Below are positions 32,610 to 41,159 of a stretch of DNA of 64,000 nucleotides, piece by piece (positions within the stretch are counted from its first letter, which is position 1; every line of letters starts with the position of its first letter). Position numbers and translations under genes: made by a program. The notes under the pieces were generated by a model. It was not told where the DNA came from. It worked only from the letters and a program-made list of their open reading frames with translations, and did no database searches. Source of the stretch: Candidatus Angelobacter sp. Gp1-AA117 (GTDB taxonomy: Bacteria; Acidobacteriota; Terriglobia; Terriglobales; Acidobacteriaceae); NCBI GenBank assembly GCA_003223515.1, contig QHVI01000019.1:1-64000 (forward strand), in the 5' to 3' direction.

Positions 32610-33785
32610 TTGAACTTGAATTCCGGAGCCATTCATTCACACAAAGACTGCGTTGACTTTTCGCAATGGACCAGCGCCGACTACCGTGCCCTCTTCGATG
32701 CTGTTCCCGATGCTGTGGTGATCGCCAGCAGTTCCGGTGAGATCGTGATGACAAATGTGCAGGTCGAAACACTGTTCGGGTATGAGCGTCTCCAATTGGT
32801 TGGTAAAGGAATCAGCTTTCTCGTTCCAGAGAGATACCGGGAACAACATGCCATTCACACCGGGAATTTTTTGAATCACCCCTGCAAGCGTGAGATGGGG
32901 GTTGGACTGGAGCTTTGCGCGTTACGATCCAACGGCACAGAATTTCCCGCCGAGATTAGTCTAAGTCCGCTGGCCATCGGCACGGCCATGTTCGTAGTCA
33001 GCACGATCCGCGACAGCAGCGAACGCAGGCGCGCCAACGAAAAGATCAGACTCCAGCACCAGCAATTGAATCAGCTCACAAATGAACTTGCCGCCAGTCA
33101 TCATGAACTGGAGGCATTCAGCTACTCGATCGCTCACGACCTGCGCGCCCCCCTTCGCCAGATCGAAGGGTTCTCGAAGATCCTGCTGGAAGACAGCCCT
33201 CATTCTCTTCCCACCGACTTGCCTGAATGCGTGAAACACATCCGCCAGGGGGCGCTGCACATGAGCAGGCTCGTGGACGGCCTGCTGGAGCTTTCCTGCC
33301 TGGCGCGCCGCCCTGTCGAGCGGCAAGCAACGGATATGAACCGGCTGGTGCGGGAGGTGATTGACGAAATAAGGCCTGAACTTCGGACACGCGATGTGCG
33401 ATGGAAAGTGAGACCTCTCTCCAATGTGCAATGCGATCCGATTTTGACCAAACAGGTGTTCACAAACCTGCTTTCCAACGCTGTAAAGTTCACGCGGCCA
33501 CGCTCCCGGGCAATCATCGAGATTGAGGAAAGTTTCAAAGACGGACACCCTGTTTTCTGTATCCGGGATAACGGAGTGGGATTCAATATGCAATATGCGG
33601 ACAAACTGTTCGTGGTTTTCCAAAGACTGCATCTGCAAGAAGAGTTCGAAGGCCTCGGCATTGGACTGGCGACTGTCCAGCGTATTGTCCGGAAACATGG
33701 CGGGAACATCTGGGCTGAAGCGGAACCAGAGCACGGTGCTGCTTTCTTTTTTACATTGTCGCCTGGTACAGAGGGTGCTTTTTGA
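32610..33785 (+). CDS. PAS-domain histidine kinase (phytochrome-type HisKA)
   Basis: The ORF track begins at a GTG (32547). The TTG at 32610, 7 bp after GAGG, gives a cleaner start (about 391 residues). A PAS domain at about 20-140 reads YRALFDAVPDAVVIASSSGEIVMTN. The dimerisation H-box is FSYSIAHDLRAPLRQIEGFSKIL, and the catalytic domain has N-box NLLSNAVKFT, G1 IRDNGVGFN and G2 GLGIGLATVQRIVRKHGG. It is cytoplasmic with no output domain. It overlaps the next gene by 4 bp (TTGA), so the two are translationally coupled. The partner is probably the receiver in that hybrid. Confidence 0.93.
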   Translation: MNLNSGAIHSHKDCVDFSQWTSADYRALFDAVPDAVVIASSSGEIVMTNVQVETLFGYERLQLVGKGISFLVPERYREQHAIHTGNFLNHPCKREMGVGLELCALRSNGTEFPAEISLSPLAIGTAMFVVSTIRDSSERRRANEKIRLQHQQLNQLTNELAASHHELEAFSYSIAHDLRAPLRQIEGFSKILLEDSPHSLPTDLPECVKHIRQGALHMSRLVDGLLELSCLARRPVERQATDMNRLVREVIDEIRPELRTRDVRWKVRPLSNVQCDPILTKQVFTNLLSNAVKFTRPRSRAIIEIEESFKDGHPVFCIRDNGVGFNMQYADKLFVVFQRLHLQEEFEGLGIGLATVQRIVRKHGGNIWAEAEPEHGAAFFFTLSPGTEGAF

Positions 33786-35746
33786 GCAGTGCGGGCAACC
33801 ATCACGTAAGCGGAACAGGGCTAGAGCGAAAACTGATCCGGATCTTACTGCTGGAAGACAGCGAAGCGGACGCGCAATTGAGCATCCGCAAACTTCAAAG
33901 CTCCGGACTGTCCGTGCAGGTCGACATGGCCACCAGTTCCGGGCAATTCAAACGGCATGTCGCAGACAAACTCTACGATATCGTACTGGCTGATTACCGC
34001 ATTCCCTCATGGACAGGACTGGAAGCTTTCCACTGGCTGCGCGCATCCGGTTATTCTTTGCCCTTCATCCTTGTGACTGGAACCCTGGGCGAAGACACTG
34101 CCGTGGAGTCTATCAAGCAGGGAGTCAGCGACTATGTTCTGAAGAAGAACCTGGAACGCCTGCCCATGGCGCTCATTCGGGCGCTGGAGGACCATGCTCT
34201 GCGGCTGGACAGGGACCGTGCAGAACGTGAGCTGCGCCAGTCCACTGAAGAATATCGCTCCATCATTGAAGGAGCGCCTTATGGCATCGTACGCAGCAAA
34301 GAGACGGGCGAGGTTGTCATGGCGAACCCTGCGATGCTGGAGATGCTCGGCTATAGCGCGGAAGAACTCAGCCAGTTGAATGCCGGTGAAGTCTATCTTG
34401 ATCCGGCTGATAGAAAAAGGATATTCGAGCAATTGAACCACGAGCCTTTCTCTATTTGCACGGAAGTCAAGGTGCACACAAAAGGCGGGAAACAGGTCCA
34501 TGTGCTGCTGGCAGGAAAACGCGTGCCTAAGCGCACGGAAGAAGAACAACTCTATGAATTTTTCGTGCAGGACGTCAGCCAGCAGCGCGCGCTGGAGCAG
34601 CAGTTCCTTCAGGCCCAGAAGATGGAGGCGGTCGGCCGCCTGGCGGGAGGTGTGGCCCATGACTTCAACAATCTGCTGATGATTATTGGCGGTTACACTG
34701 AATTGCTGCAGCAGCAGGTGCTTCCTGAGAAAGTTGCCGGATACATAAGCCAGATTCAGAACGCCTCGAAAATGGCGGCATCCGTAGTCCGCCAGCTTCT
34801 TGCCTTCAGCAGGAGACAAGTTCCTGAACGCCACATCCTCGATCTCAATACCATCGTTACTGATTTGAAGAAAATGCTCCCCAGGCTACTGGGCGAGGAT
34901 GTTGACCTGGTTATCGTGCCGGGAGAGGCGTTGAACTGTGTTTCCGCAGATCGCGGACACATGGAGCAGATCATCATGAACCTGGCTGTGAATGCGCGTG
35001 ATGCCATGCCGGAGGGCGGCAGAATGACTATTCAGACCGCCAACGCGCTGGTGGACAACGAATATCTACAGCAAAACACCCTCTCTATGCCGCCCGGAAG
35101 TTATGTCACATTATCCGTCACCGATACCGGGACGGGCATGGACGAAGAGACGCAGGCACACATATTTGAACCGTTTTTCACCACAAAGGAGCATGGCAAG
35201 GGGACAGGACTGGGCCTGGCGACCGTCTATGGCATCGCAAAGCAGAGTGAAGGCCATATCACCGTTCAGAGCGCCCCCGGTAATGGCACGTGTTTCACAC
35301 TTTATTTTCCCGCAGCCTTGATGGAAGGAACCAAACAGCGGCAGGCAAAGAGTGCCGGTCCTGTACTCACCGGACACGAAACGATCCTTCTGGTTGAAGA
35401 CGAGCCTGACCTGCGCGAGATAACGCGCGAATATCTGGAGCCAAAGGGGTACAAGGTGCTGAGCGCCGGATCAGGCGAGGCTGCCCTGCAGCTTGTGCGA
35501 GCCCATGAAGGCGCTATTCATGTTCTGCTGACTGACTTGATCATGCCGGGAATCCGGGGGCAGGAGCTTGCAAAGACCCTTCGCAAGTTGCATCCAGCGC
35601 TGAACATTATCTTTGTTTCAGGTTATAGCGACCAGCCTGTGGCGATTGAGGAGTATGGGCCAAACGCGGCTTATCTTCAAAAACCAGTAAGTCTGGGCGA
35701 CCTGGGAATTTCCGTTCGCACCTTGCTGGACCGCCGTCCAGAGTAG
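33782..35746 (+). CDS. Hybrid histidine kinase REC-PAS-HisKA-HATPase-REC
   Basis: The product has 654 residues and starts at a TTG overlapping the upstream stop. An N-terminal receiver (residues 17-135) has LLLEDSEADAQ, IVLADYRIPSWTG and VLKKNL. A PAS domain follows at about 155-275. The kinase core has an H-box VGRLAGGVAHDFNNLLMIIGG, N-box MEQIIMNLAVNARDAMPEGG and G-boxes DTGTGMDEE, GKGTGLGLATVYGI. A second receiver is at about 530-650 (LLVEDEPDLRE, VLLTDLIMPG, YLQKPVS). It is typical of signalling relays without DNA-binding output. It is flanked by two further kinases, so it may form a relay. Confidence 0.95.
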   Translation: MSSAGNHHVSGTGLERKLIRILLLEDSEADAQLSIRKLQSSGLSVQVDMATSSGQFKRHVADKLYDIVLADYRIPSWTGLEAFHWLRASGYSLPFILVTGTLGEDTAVESIKQGVSDYVLKKNLERLPMALIRALEDHALRLDRDRAERELRQSTEEYRSIIEGAPYGIVRSKETGEVVMANPAMLEMLGYSAEELSQLNAGEVYLDPADRKRIFEQLNHEPFSICTEVKVHTKGGKQVHVLLAGKRVPKRTEEEQLYEFFVQDVSQQRALEQQFLQAQKMEAVGRLAGGVAHDFNNLLMIIGGYTELLQQQVLPEKVAGYISQIQNASKMAASVVRQLLAFSRRQVPERHILDLNTIVTDLKKMLPRLLGEDVDLVIVPGEALNCVSADRGHMEQIIMNLAVNARDAMPEGGRMTIQTANALVDNEYLQQNTLSMPPGSYVTLSVTDTGTGMDEETQAHIFEPFFTTKEHGKGTGLGLATVYGIAKQSEGHITVQSAPGNGTCFTLYFPAALMEGTKQRQAKSAGPVLTGHETILLVEDEPDLREITREYLEPKGYKVLSAGSGEAALQLVRAHEGAIHVLLTDLIMPGIRGQELAKTLRKLHPALNIIFVSGYSDQPVAIEEYGPNAAYLQKPVSLGDLGISVRTLLDRRPE

Positions 35747-35763
35747 AACCCTGAGTGAAGTTG

Positions 35764-37986
35764 ATGCGTAACGCCGCGAAAAATCCCACGACAAACAGAA
35801 ACTCACGGTATGGGCTGATTGCCGCTTCAGGTCGCGGCAGTGTCATGCTGAGGCGGCTGCTGCCGGTCGCCATCGCTCTCCCGGCATTGCTGGGATGGGC
35901 ATGGTTTGCGGACGAGCGGGCCAAGATACTGGGACCCAGGCTGGGCCTGGGGCTGTTTACTCTGACCAATATCGTGATGTTCGTTGTATTGCTGTACGCG
36001 ATGGGAATATGGCTCAACCGCGCAAATATGGCCCGTCGCAGAGCCGGAGATCGCGACCTGCAATTGACAGCCATTCAACGCGCCCAAGAGGCCCTTCTGC
36101 AAAGCCAGAACCAGCTCCAGGGCATCATTCACTCAGCCATGGACGCGGTGATCACCGTGGATTCAGAACAACGGGTGATGATGTTCAATACTGCTGCGGA
36201 AAGGATGTTTCTCTGCCTTTCCCGTGAAGCACTGGGACAGCCGCTGGGTCGCTTTATTCCGGAACGCTTTCGCGCCGCCCATGACCGGCATGTTGCACAC
36301 TTCGGCGAAACCGGCGTGACCAGCCGCGCCATGGGCGCGCTGGGAACTCTAAGCGGATTGCGGGCCAACGGTGAAGAATTCCCCATTGAGGTTTCCATCT
36401 CTCAAATTGAAAGTGGTGGGAACAAGCTCTACACCGCTATTGTTCGCGATGTTACCGACCGGCAGCGGAGCGAACAATCTTTGCGCGAACAAGCCAGTGT
36501 CCTGGACCTGGCCCAGGTCCTGGTGCGGGACACGGAAGACCGGATCGTGCTGTGGACCCGTGGCATTGCCAAACTCTACGGCTACTCGCGGGGAGAAGCC
36601 CTGGGCCGTTATTCGCATGAACTGCTGCGTACAGAATTTCCTGAGCCGCTTGCGGGAATCCACGAAAAACTGTTTAGAAATGGCTTTTGGGAAGGAGAAC
36701 TCTCGCATTATGCGCGCAATGGCCGGCGGATGATTGTGGCTAGTCTGTGGGTTTTGGAGCGTGACCATCATGGCCACCCGTTACGGGTGCTGGAGGCCGA
36801 CACTGATATTACAGAGCGCAAGCAAATGGAAGAGTCATTGCTGCAATCACAAAAGATGCAGGCACTGGGGACACTGGCCGGGGGCATCGCCCACGATTTC
36901 AACAATATCCTGCTGGCAATCACAGGAAACACCCGCCTTGCCATCGAGGATCTTTCCCCGGATCATCCTGTCCAGCAGAGCCTCAAAGAGATTGTCCAGG
37001 GTTGTACACGCGCCTCTGCGCTGGTGCGGCAGATTCTGACCTTCAGCAGACGCCAGGAAGCCAGCCGCAAAACCATCGATATTCGTCCGGTATTGGAAGA
37101 AGGATTGGCCCTGCTCCGCGCCACTCTTCCAGCAAGAGTCGAAATCCGCAAGGATTTTGCTGATGGCCTGCTTCCCATCTCTGCCAATTCAACCCAAATC
37201 CATCAGATCATCATGAACCTGGGCACGAATGCCGCCCGTGCTATCGGTGAAAAACCGGGAGTCGTCGAGTTCAGGGCCATGACTCAGAAAATCCATTCAG
37301 AGCATGCCGGAATGGTGGACAAACTTAAGCCTGGAGTTTATGTGCGGCTTTCTGCCAGGGATACCGGGTGTGGCATGGATTCGGCAACGCTGGAACGCAT
37401 CTTTGAACCGTTTTTCACCACGCAACCGGTTGGACAGGGCACAGGACTCGGCCTGGCTGTAGTCCATGGGATCATGAAAGACCATGGAGGATACGTCTCT
37501 GCCTATAGTGAACCGGGCAAAGGTACGGTATTGAACCTGTATTTCCCGGTCTCAACCGAGGTTCGGCAGGAGGCGATGAAAACGGCTGCTGTTGTACCCA
37601 GAGGAAGCGGCGAACGGCTGCTTTATGTCGATGATGAGGCGACTCTGGTGCTGCTAATGAAGAGGTCTTTGCAGCGGCTTGGCTATGAGGTAACGGGCTA
37701 CAGCAATCCACTTGAAGCGCTGAAAATTTTTCGGCAGCAGCCACAACAGTTTGATGCGGTGATTACCGATCTTTCCATGCCAGGAATGTCCGGCTCAGAT
37801 CTGGCAGCCCAGATCATCGCGATCCGGCCGGAGATCCCCGTGATAATGATTTCAGGCTACATACGTCCTGAAGACCAGGAGCGGGCCCAGCAATTGGGAG
37901 TGCGCGAGCTTGTCTTCAAGCCCGACAATGTAGACGAACTGGCAGCAGCGCTCCACCGTGTCTTCTCACAGTCGCGCGTCGGATAG
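35764..37986 (+). CDS. Membrane hybrid histidine kinase with two PAS domains
   Basis: The product has about 740 residues. ATG 35764 is chosen; the ORF track uses GTG 35755. Two membrane helices at about 28-45 and 62-82 are followed by a short coiled coil. The first PAS domain is at about 115-235 (IIHSAMDAVITVDSEQRVMMFN), the second at about 245-365 (DLAQVLVRDTEDRIVLW). The H-box is LGTLAGGIAHDFNNILLAITG, the N-box IHQIIMNLGTNAARAIG, and the G-boxes DTGCGMD, GQGTGLGLAVVHGI. A C-terminal receiver (about 620-740) has LLYVDDEATL, AVITDLSMPGMSG and LVFKPDN. It follows the previous kinase by 17 bp, so it belongs to the same operon. Confidence 0.95.
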   Translation: MRNAAKNPTTNRNSRYGLIAASGRGSVMLRRLLPVAIALPALLGWAWFADERAKILGPRLGLGLFTLTNIVMFVVLLYAMGIWLNRANMARRRAGDRDLQLTAIQRAQEALLQSQNQLQGIIHSAMDAVITVDSEQRVMMFNTAAERMFLCLSREALGQPLGRFIPERFRAAHDRHVAHFGETGVTSRAMGALGTLSGLRANGEEFPIEVSISQIESGGNKLYTAIVRDVTDRQRSEQSLREQASVLDLAQVLVRDTEDRIVLWTRGIAKLYGYSRGEALGRYSHELLRTEFPEPLAGIHEKLFRNGFWEGELSHYARNGRRMIVASLWVLERDHHGHPLRVLEADTDITERKQMEESLLQSQKMQALGTLAGGIAHDFNNILLAITGNTRLAIEDLSPDHPVQQSLKEIVQGCTRASALVRQILTFSRRQEASRKTIDIRPVLEEGLALLRATLPARVEIRKDFADGLLPISANSTQIHQIIMNLGTNAARAIGEKPGVVEFRAMTQKIHSEHAGMVDKLKPGVYVRLSARDTGCGMDSATLERIFEPFFTTQPVGQGTGLGLAVVHGIMKDHGGYVSAYSEPGKGTVLNLYFPVSTEVRQEAMKTAAVVPRGSGERLLYVDDEATLVLLMKRSLQRLGYEVTGYSNPLEALKIFRQQPQQFDAVITDLSMPGMSGSDLAAQIIAIRPEIPVIMISGYIRPEDQERAQQLGVRELVFKPDNVDELAAALHRVFSQSRVG

Positions 37987-38015
37987 TGTTCTTGCCATTC
38001 TGCGCTTGTTGACGT

Positions 38016-38732
38016 TCACAATTCACACGGGTTCCATGACAGGTTGGGGGCATTGCCATTGAATGTGAGCCGCCGGTAAAGGTCGTATTCGAGCCTCACA
38101 TCATTCAGGCAATACTCGCGGATGTCGTCAAACCGTCCTGCACGCCATAATTCATAGACTTGATTTCCCGCGCCGGTCTTGGCTCCCAACCCCATGATCT
38201 GCGTCAGGTTTCCAAGTTTCACGAATTGACGATTGCCGGGAGGGGACCAGTGGGCCCATACCTGCATGGTATCGAAGGTAAATCTGGTGGATTCGCGCTG
38301 GAGATGCAGCGGACGCGAGGGACACACATTACAAATAACGGAGCGGTTCCATAAGAAAGGCAGATCAAAACCTAAAATGTTGTGCCCTATGAAGTAGTCG
38401 TCCGGCGACAAGAATTGCCAGAACGATCTCAGTACTTCGGCTTCTTTGGCCAGACTCGTCTCCAGCGAATCTTCCGCACCGATCCAAGCCACGAACGACT
38501 TCTCTTCTCTCGGATGGCTCTCATTCTCTATCAGGAGGCAGATGCAGACGATGCGTCCCAGGGTCCAATTCAACGAGGTCTGCAGGTACGGTTCTTCGGT
38601 GGAAGCCTCGCGCTGGAAAAGCCGGCGCCAGAAGCTGACAGGAGCGGCAGGTCGCGGCGGGGGAATAAATAGGCGCTGGGCATCCGCACACGGGATGGTT
38701 TCAATGTCTACGACTACTTTACGGGAGGACAT
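38016..38732 (-). CDS. DnaQ-fold 3'-5' exonuclease, PolB-associated type
   Basis: The product has 238 residues. The exonuclease motifs are ExoI VVVDIETIP, ExoII YFIGHNILGFDLPFLW and ExoIII YCLNDVRLEYDLY. This matches the 'predicted 3'-5' exonuclease related to DNA polymerase B' family (DEDDy type), which uses two metal ions to trim DNA or RNA 3' ends. No polymerase domain is present. It is convergent with the kinase operon. The role is probably DNA or RNA maintenance. Confidence 0.88.
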   Translation of the reverse strand: MSSRKVVVDIETIPCADAQRLFIPPPRPAAPVSFWRRLFQREASTEEPYLQTSLNWTLGRIVCICLLIENESHPREEKSFVAWIGAEDSLETSLAKEAEVLRSFWQFLSPDDYFIGHNILGFDLPFLWNRSVICNVCPSRPLHLQRESTRFTFDTMQVWAHWSPPGNRQFVKLGNLTQIMGLGAKTGAGNQVYELWRAGRFDDIREYCLNDVRLEYDLYRRLTFNGNAPNLSWNPCEL

Positions 38733-38859
38733 GGGCCTGGCAGGATTATATAAGCCAGCTCATCCATGCTGCCGCGGCCTATTGAATGCTACATAAGTAA
38801 AGCCACCCGGCAGAGCAGGAGGAGCCACGAAGATCGAGCCAGCAAAGCATAATTGCAGT

Positions 38860-39696
38860 TCATTTTCGTCCGGTATACCGGTTCAATACTTCAAGGATCC
38901 CTGAGACCAGCATGGCGGGGGTTGGCGGACATCCGGGAATATAACCATGGACGGGAAGAAGCGAGTCAACGGGGCCGATGATCTCCTCGTTCAAGTTGAC
39001 AAGAGTTCCCACCGGGCAATTGCGCCGGTCAAAGATCCCACCGCTACAACCGCACGCTCCTACAGCTACCACTAATTTGGGTAATGGCACCGCCTCATAG
39101 GTTTTCTGCACTGCCGTGGCCATGTTGCGGGTCACGGGACCGGTAATGAGCAACATGTCAGCATGCTTTGGCGATGCTACAAAATGAATTCCAAAACGCT
39201 CCAGGTCGTAATATGGATTGGTGAGGGCCGTTATCTCCGCCTCGCATCCATTGCAAGAGCCGGGATCGAGTTGGCGGATATTCAAGGCCCTTCCCAGCAA
39301 AGCGTACACGCGGTCCCGAGCAGAGGTGTGCATTTCTCCGGCCTGTGCCTCAACTCCTGAACCAGTTTGCCAAGTCTGGACCAGTTCGCTTCGCGAAACA
39401 CCAGAATGTGAAAACCGTTTCGCTGGACGGATGGCCCCGTCTCCGACTTCGACACATCGTCCGCAGCCAATACACTTTCCGTAATCTAAACGCAAAGCAC
39501 AGCCGCCTTCAACAGGTGTGTCAGTGGTGATGGCACGCGTGGGACAGACTTCTGCGGCGGCGGCCGCGATCGGGGCAGTCAACAATTCCGGTATAATTTC
39601 CGGCATTCGGCTTCCGGCACAATCGCGAATCAGATCTTCGACGGGAATCAACTGAGAACGGCTCCGCAAACTATGAAACATCACATCAGTAATCAT
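38860..39696 (-). CDS. Ferredoxin-NuoB/HyfI fusion subunit of the hydrogenase-4-like complex
   Basis: The product has 278 residues and fuses two electron-transfer modules that are separate (HyfH and HyfI) in E. coli. The N-terminal part (about 35-95) has EVCPTRAI and CIGCGRC, enough ligands for only one [4Fe-4S] cluster; a second cluster's set is missing. The C-terminal part is NuoB-like and keeps the cysteines for the N2-type cluster: GSCNGCEAEI, GACGCSGG and GCPPTPA. It overlaps hyfG by 4 bp and closes the operon. It would pass electrons between the soluble donor and the large subunit. Confidence 0.93.
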   Translation of the reverse strand: MITDVMFHSLRSRSQLIPVEDLIRDCAGSRMPEIIPELLTAPIAAAAAEVCPTRAITTDTPVEGGCALRLDYGKCIGCGRCVEVGDGAIRPAKRFSHSGVSRSELVQTWQTGSGVEAQAGEMHTSARDRVYALLGRALNIRQLDPGSCNGCEAEITALTNPYYDLERFGIHFVASPKHADMLLITGPVTRNMATAVQKTYEAVPLPKLVVAVGACGCSGGIFDRRNCPVGTLVNLNEEIIGPVDSLLPVHGYIPGCPPTPAMLVSGILEVLNRYTGRK

Positions 39697-41159
39697 CGGT
39701 CACACCCGGAATAAGAAAGATTGAAACTCTTATTAATCAAAGGAAAATCGGCGATGATGTTTCCTGTGACCGCAAACGGAAGCGCCGGCCAGTTCTGAAA
39801 CGATGGCGACCGGACGTGACACCGGGCGATCTTGCCTTCTTCGACTCGCAGCCAATAGACCAACTCGCCGCGTGGCGCTTCAACTGCGGCAAAGGCCCTG
39901 CCGGTTGAGATTGCCGGCAGCGGAAGCCAGATGGGGCCTGCGGGCAGGGCTTCGAGATAATCCAGAAGCAGCCGGGCGGACGCATGGACTTCCATCATCC
40001 GGATGCGGGCACGCGCCATGACATCGCCATAATGCCAGGTTGGAACATCAAAGTTTAAATTCTTGTAAGCGCCGTAAGGGTGGTCCCGCCTGACGTCAAG
40101 AGCTATTCCACAAGCTCTCGCGACTGGACCGACCACGGCCAGATCGGCAGCTCGATTGGGGGCAAGAATGCCAGCTCCCTCGAAACGGTCTTCCAGCGAA
40201 GGCGTACGCAAGGCTTGCTCTGCGATGCCAACAAAGTCTTCTACAGCGATGCGAATCGATTCTTTGAGTTCCCGGCCATCGGCGCTGCCAATCTCGTGCC
40301 GCACGCCGCCAGGAACTGCTACACCGCGCCAGTACCTGGTACCCACAATCTTTGCTGAAGCCTGAAGCAGGTCTTCCTTGATCCGGGCACAATAGGCGGC
40401 GGGAACCGCGAAGCCGACGTCGCCGCAGAGCGCTCCGAGATCGCCAATGTGGGCCAGCAATCTTTCGAGCTCGAGTCCGATGAGCCGTATGGCATTGGCT
40501 TTGGGCGGAACGATTGCCTGATGCACTCCTTCGACGGCCTGGCAATAGGCAACCGCATGGGCAAAGCAGTTATCGCCAGAGACAGATTCAGCAATCGGAA
40601 CAGCATCCGTGGCGACTCTGCCCTCAAAGAGTTTCTCTGTGCCCTTATGCGTATAGAAAAGCCGAAGCTGAAGGTGCAGGACAGTATCGCCGACCACGCT
40701 AAAACGAAAATGACCTGGCTCGATGATCCCAGCATGCACCGGACCCACCGGGATTTCACAAACTCCCTCGCCTTGAACTCTCAGAAACTGGGATTCTTCC
40801 ATTTCCTGGGTACTTCCGTTTGAGGGTAGCCCTGAGTCAAACCTGCTATGGCGCATCAGTGGCCGGAGATGTGGATGGCCAATAAATTCAACTCCGTACT
40901 GCTCGTGGACTTCCCGCTCATGCCATGAGGCTGCCGGCGCTACTGGGGTCATAGAGCGAACCGGACCCGCCACAACGTATTCAAAATCCCCATAACCGGC
41001 CCCTGGCAAATCCACCAGATAATGCAAGATGGTTGTGCCGCCAGTGTTGTCACCAAAAATAGAGACCAGGCGGCCTGTGAACCGCCTATCGGCATCGAGA
41101 GGCAAAGCTTCGTTCCTGCCACTCTCCGGACCCCATTGATTTGCTGCGTTGCCTTTCAT
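39693..41159 (-). CDS. hyfG: NuoCD/HyfG-like large subunit without [NiFe] ligands
   Basis: The product has 488 residues. The N-terminal NuoC-like domain has SWHEREVHEQYGVEF, the rest is NuoD/HycE-like (PVGPVHAGIIEPGHFRF). In [NiFe] hydrogenases the L1 motif is RVCGICGFAH; here it is ESVSGDNCFAH, both cysteines lost. The L2 motif DPCxxC near the C-terminus is NLSYSGC here. The active site therefore cannot hold NiFe, as in complex I NuoD and the Ehr-type complexes. It may bind a quinone or another ligand at this pocket. Both ends overlap their neighbours by 4 bp. Confidence 0.95.
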   Translation of the reverse strand: MKGNAANQWGPESGRNEALPLDADRRFTGRLVSIFGDNTGGTTILHYLVDLPGAGYGDFEYVVAGPVRSMTPVAPAASWHEREVHEQYGVEFIGHPHLRPLMRHSRFDSGLPSNGSTQEMEESQFLRVQGEGVCEIPVGPVHAGIIEPGHFRFSVVGDTVLHLQLRLFYTHKGTEKLFEGRVATDAVPIAESVSGDNCFAHAVAYCQAVEGVHQAIVPPKANAIRLIGLELERLLAHIGDLGALCGDVGFAVPAAYCARIKEDLLQASAKIVGTRYWRGVAVPGGVRHEIGSADGRELKESIRIAVEDFVGIAEQALRTPSLEDRFEGAGILAPNRAADLAVVGPVARACGIALDVRRDHPYGAYKNLNFDVPTWHYGDVMARARIRMMEVHASARLLLDYLEALPAGPIWLPLPAISTGRAFAAVEAPRGELVYWLRVEEGKIARCHVRSPSFQNWPALPFAVTGNIIADFPLINKSFNLSYSGCDR

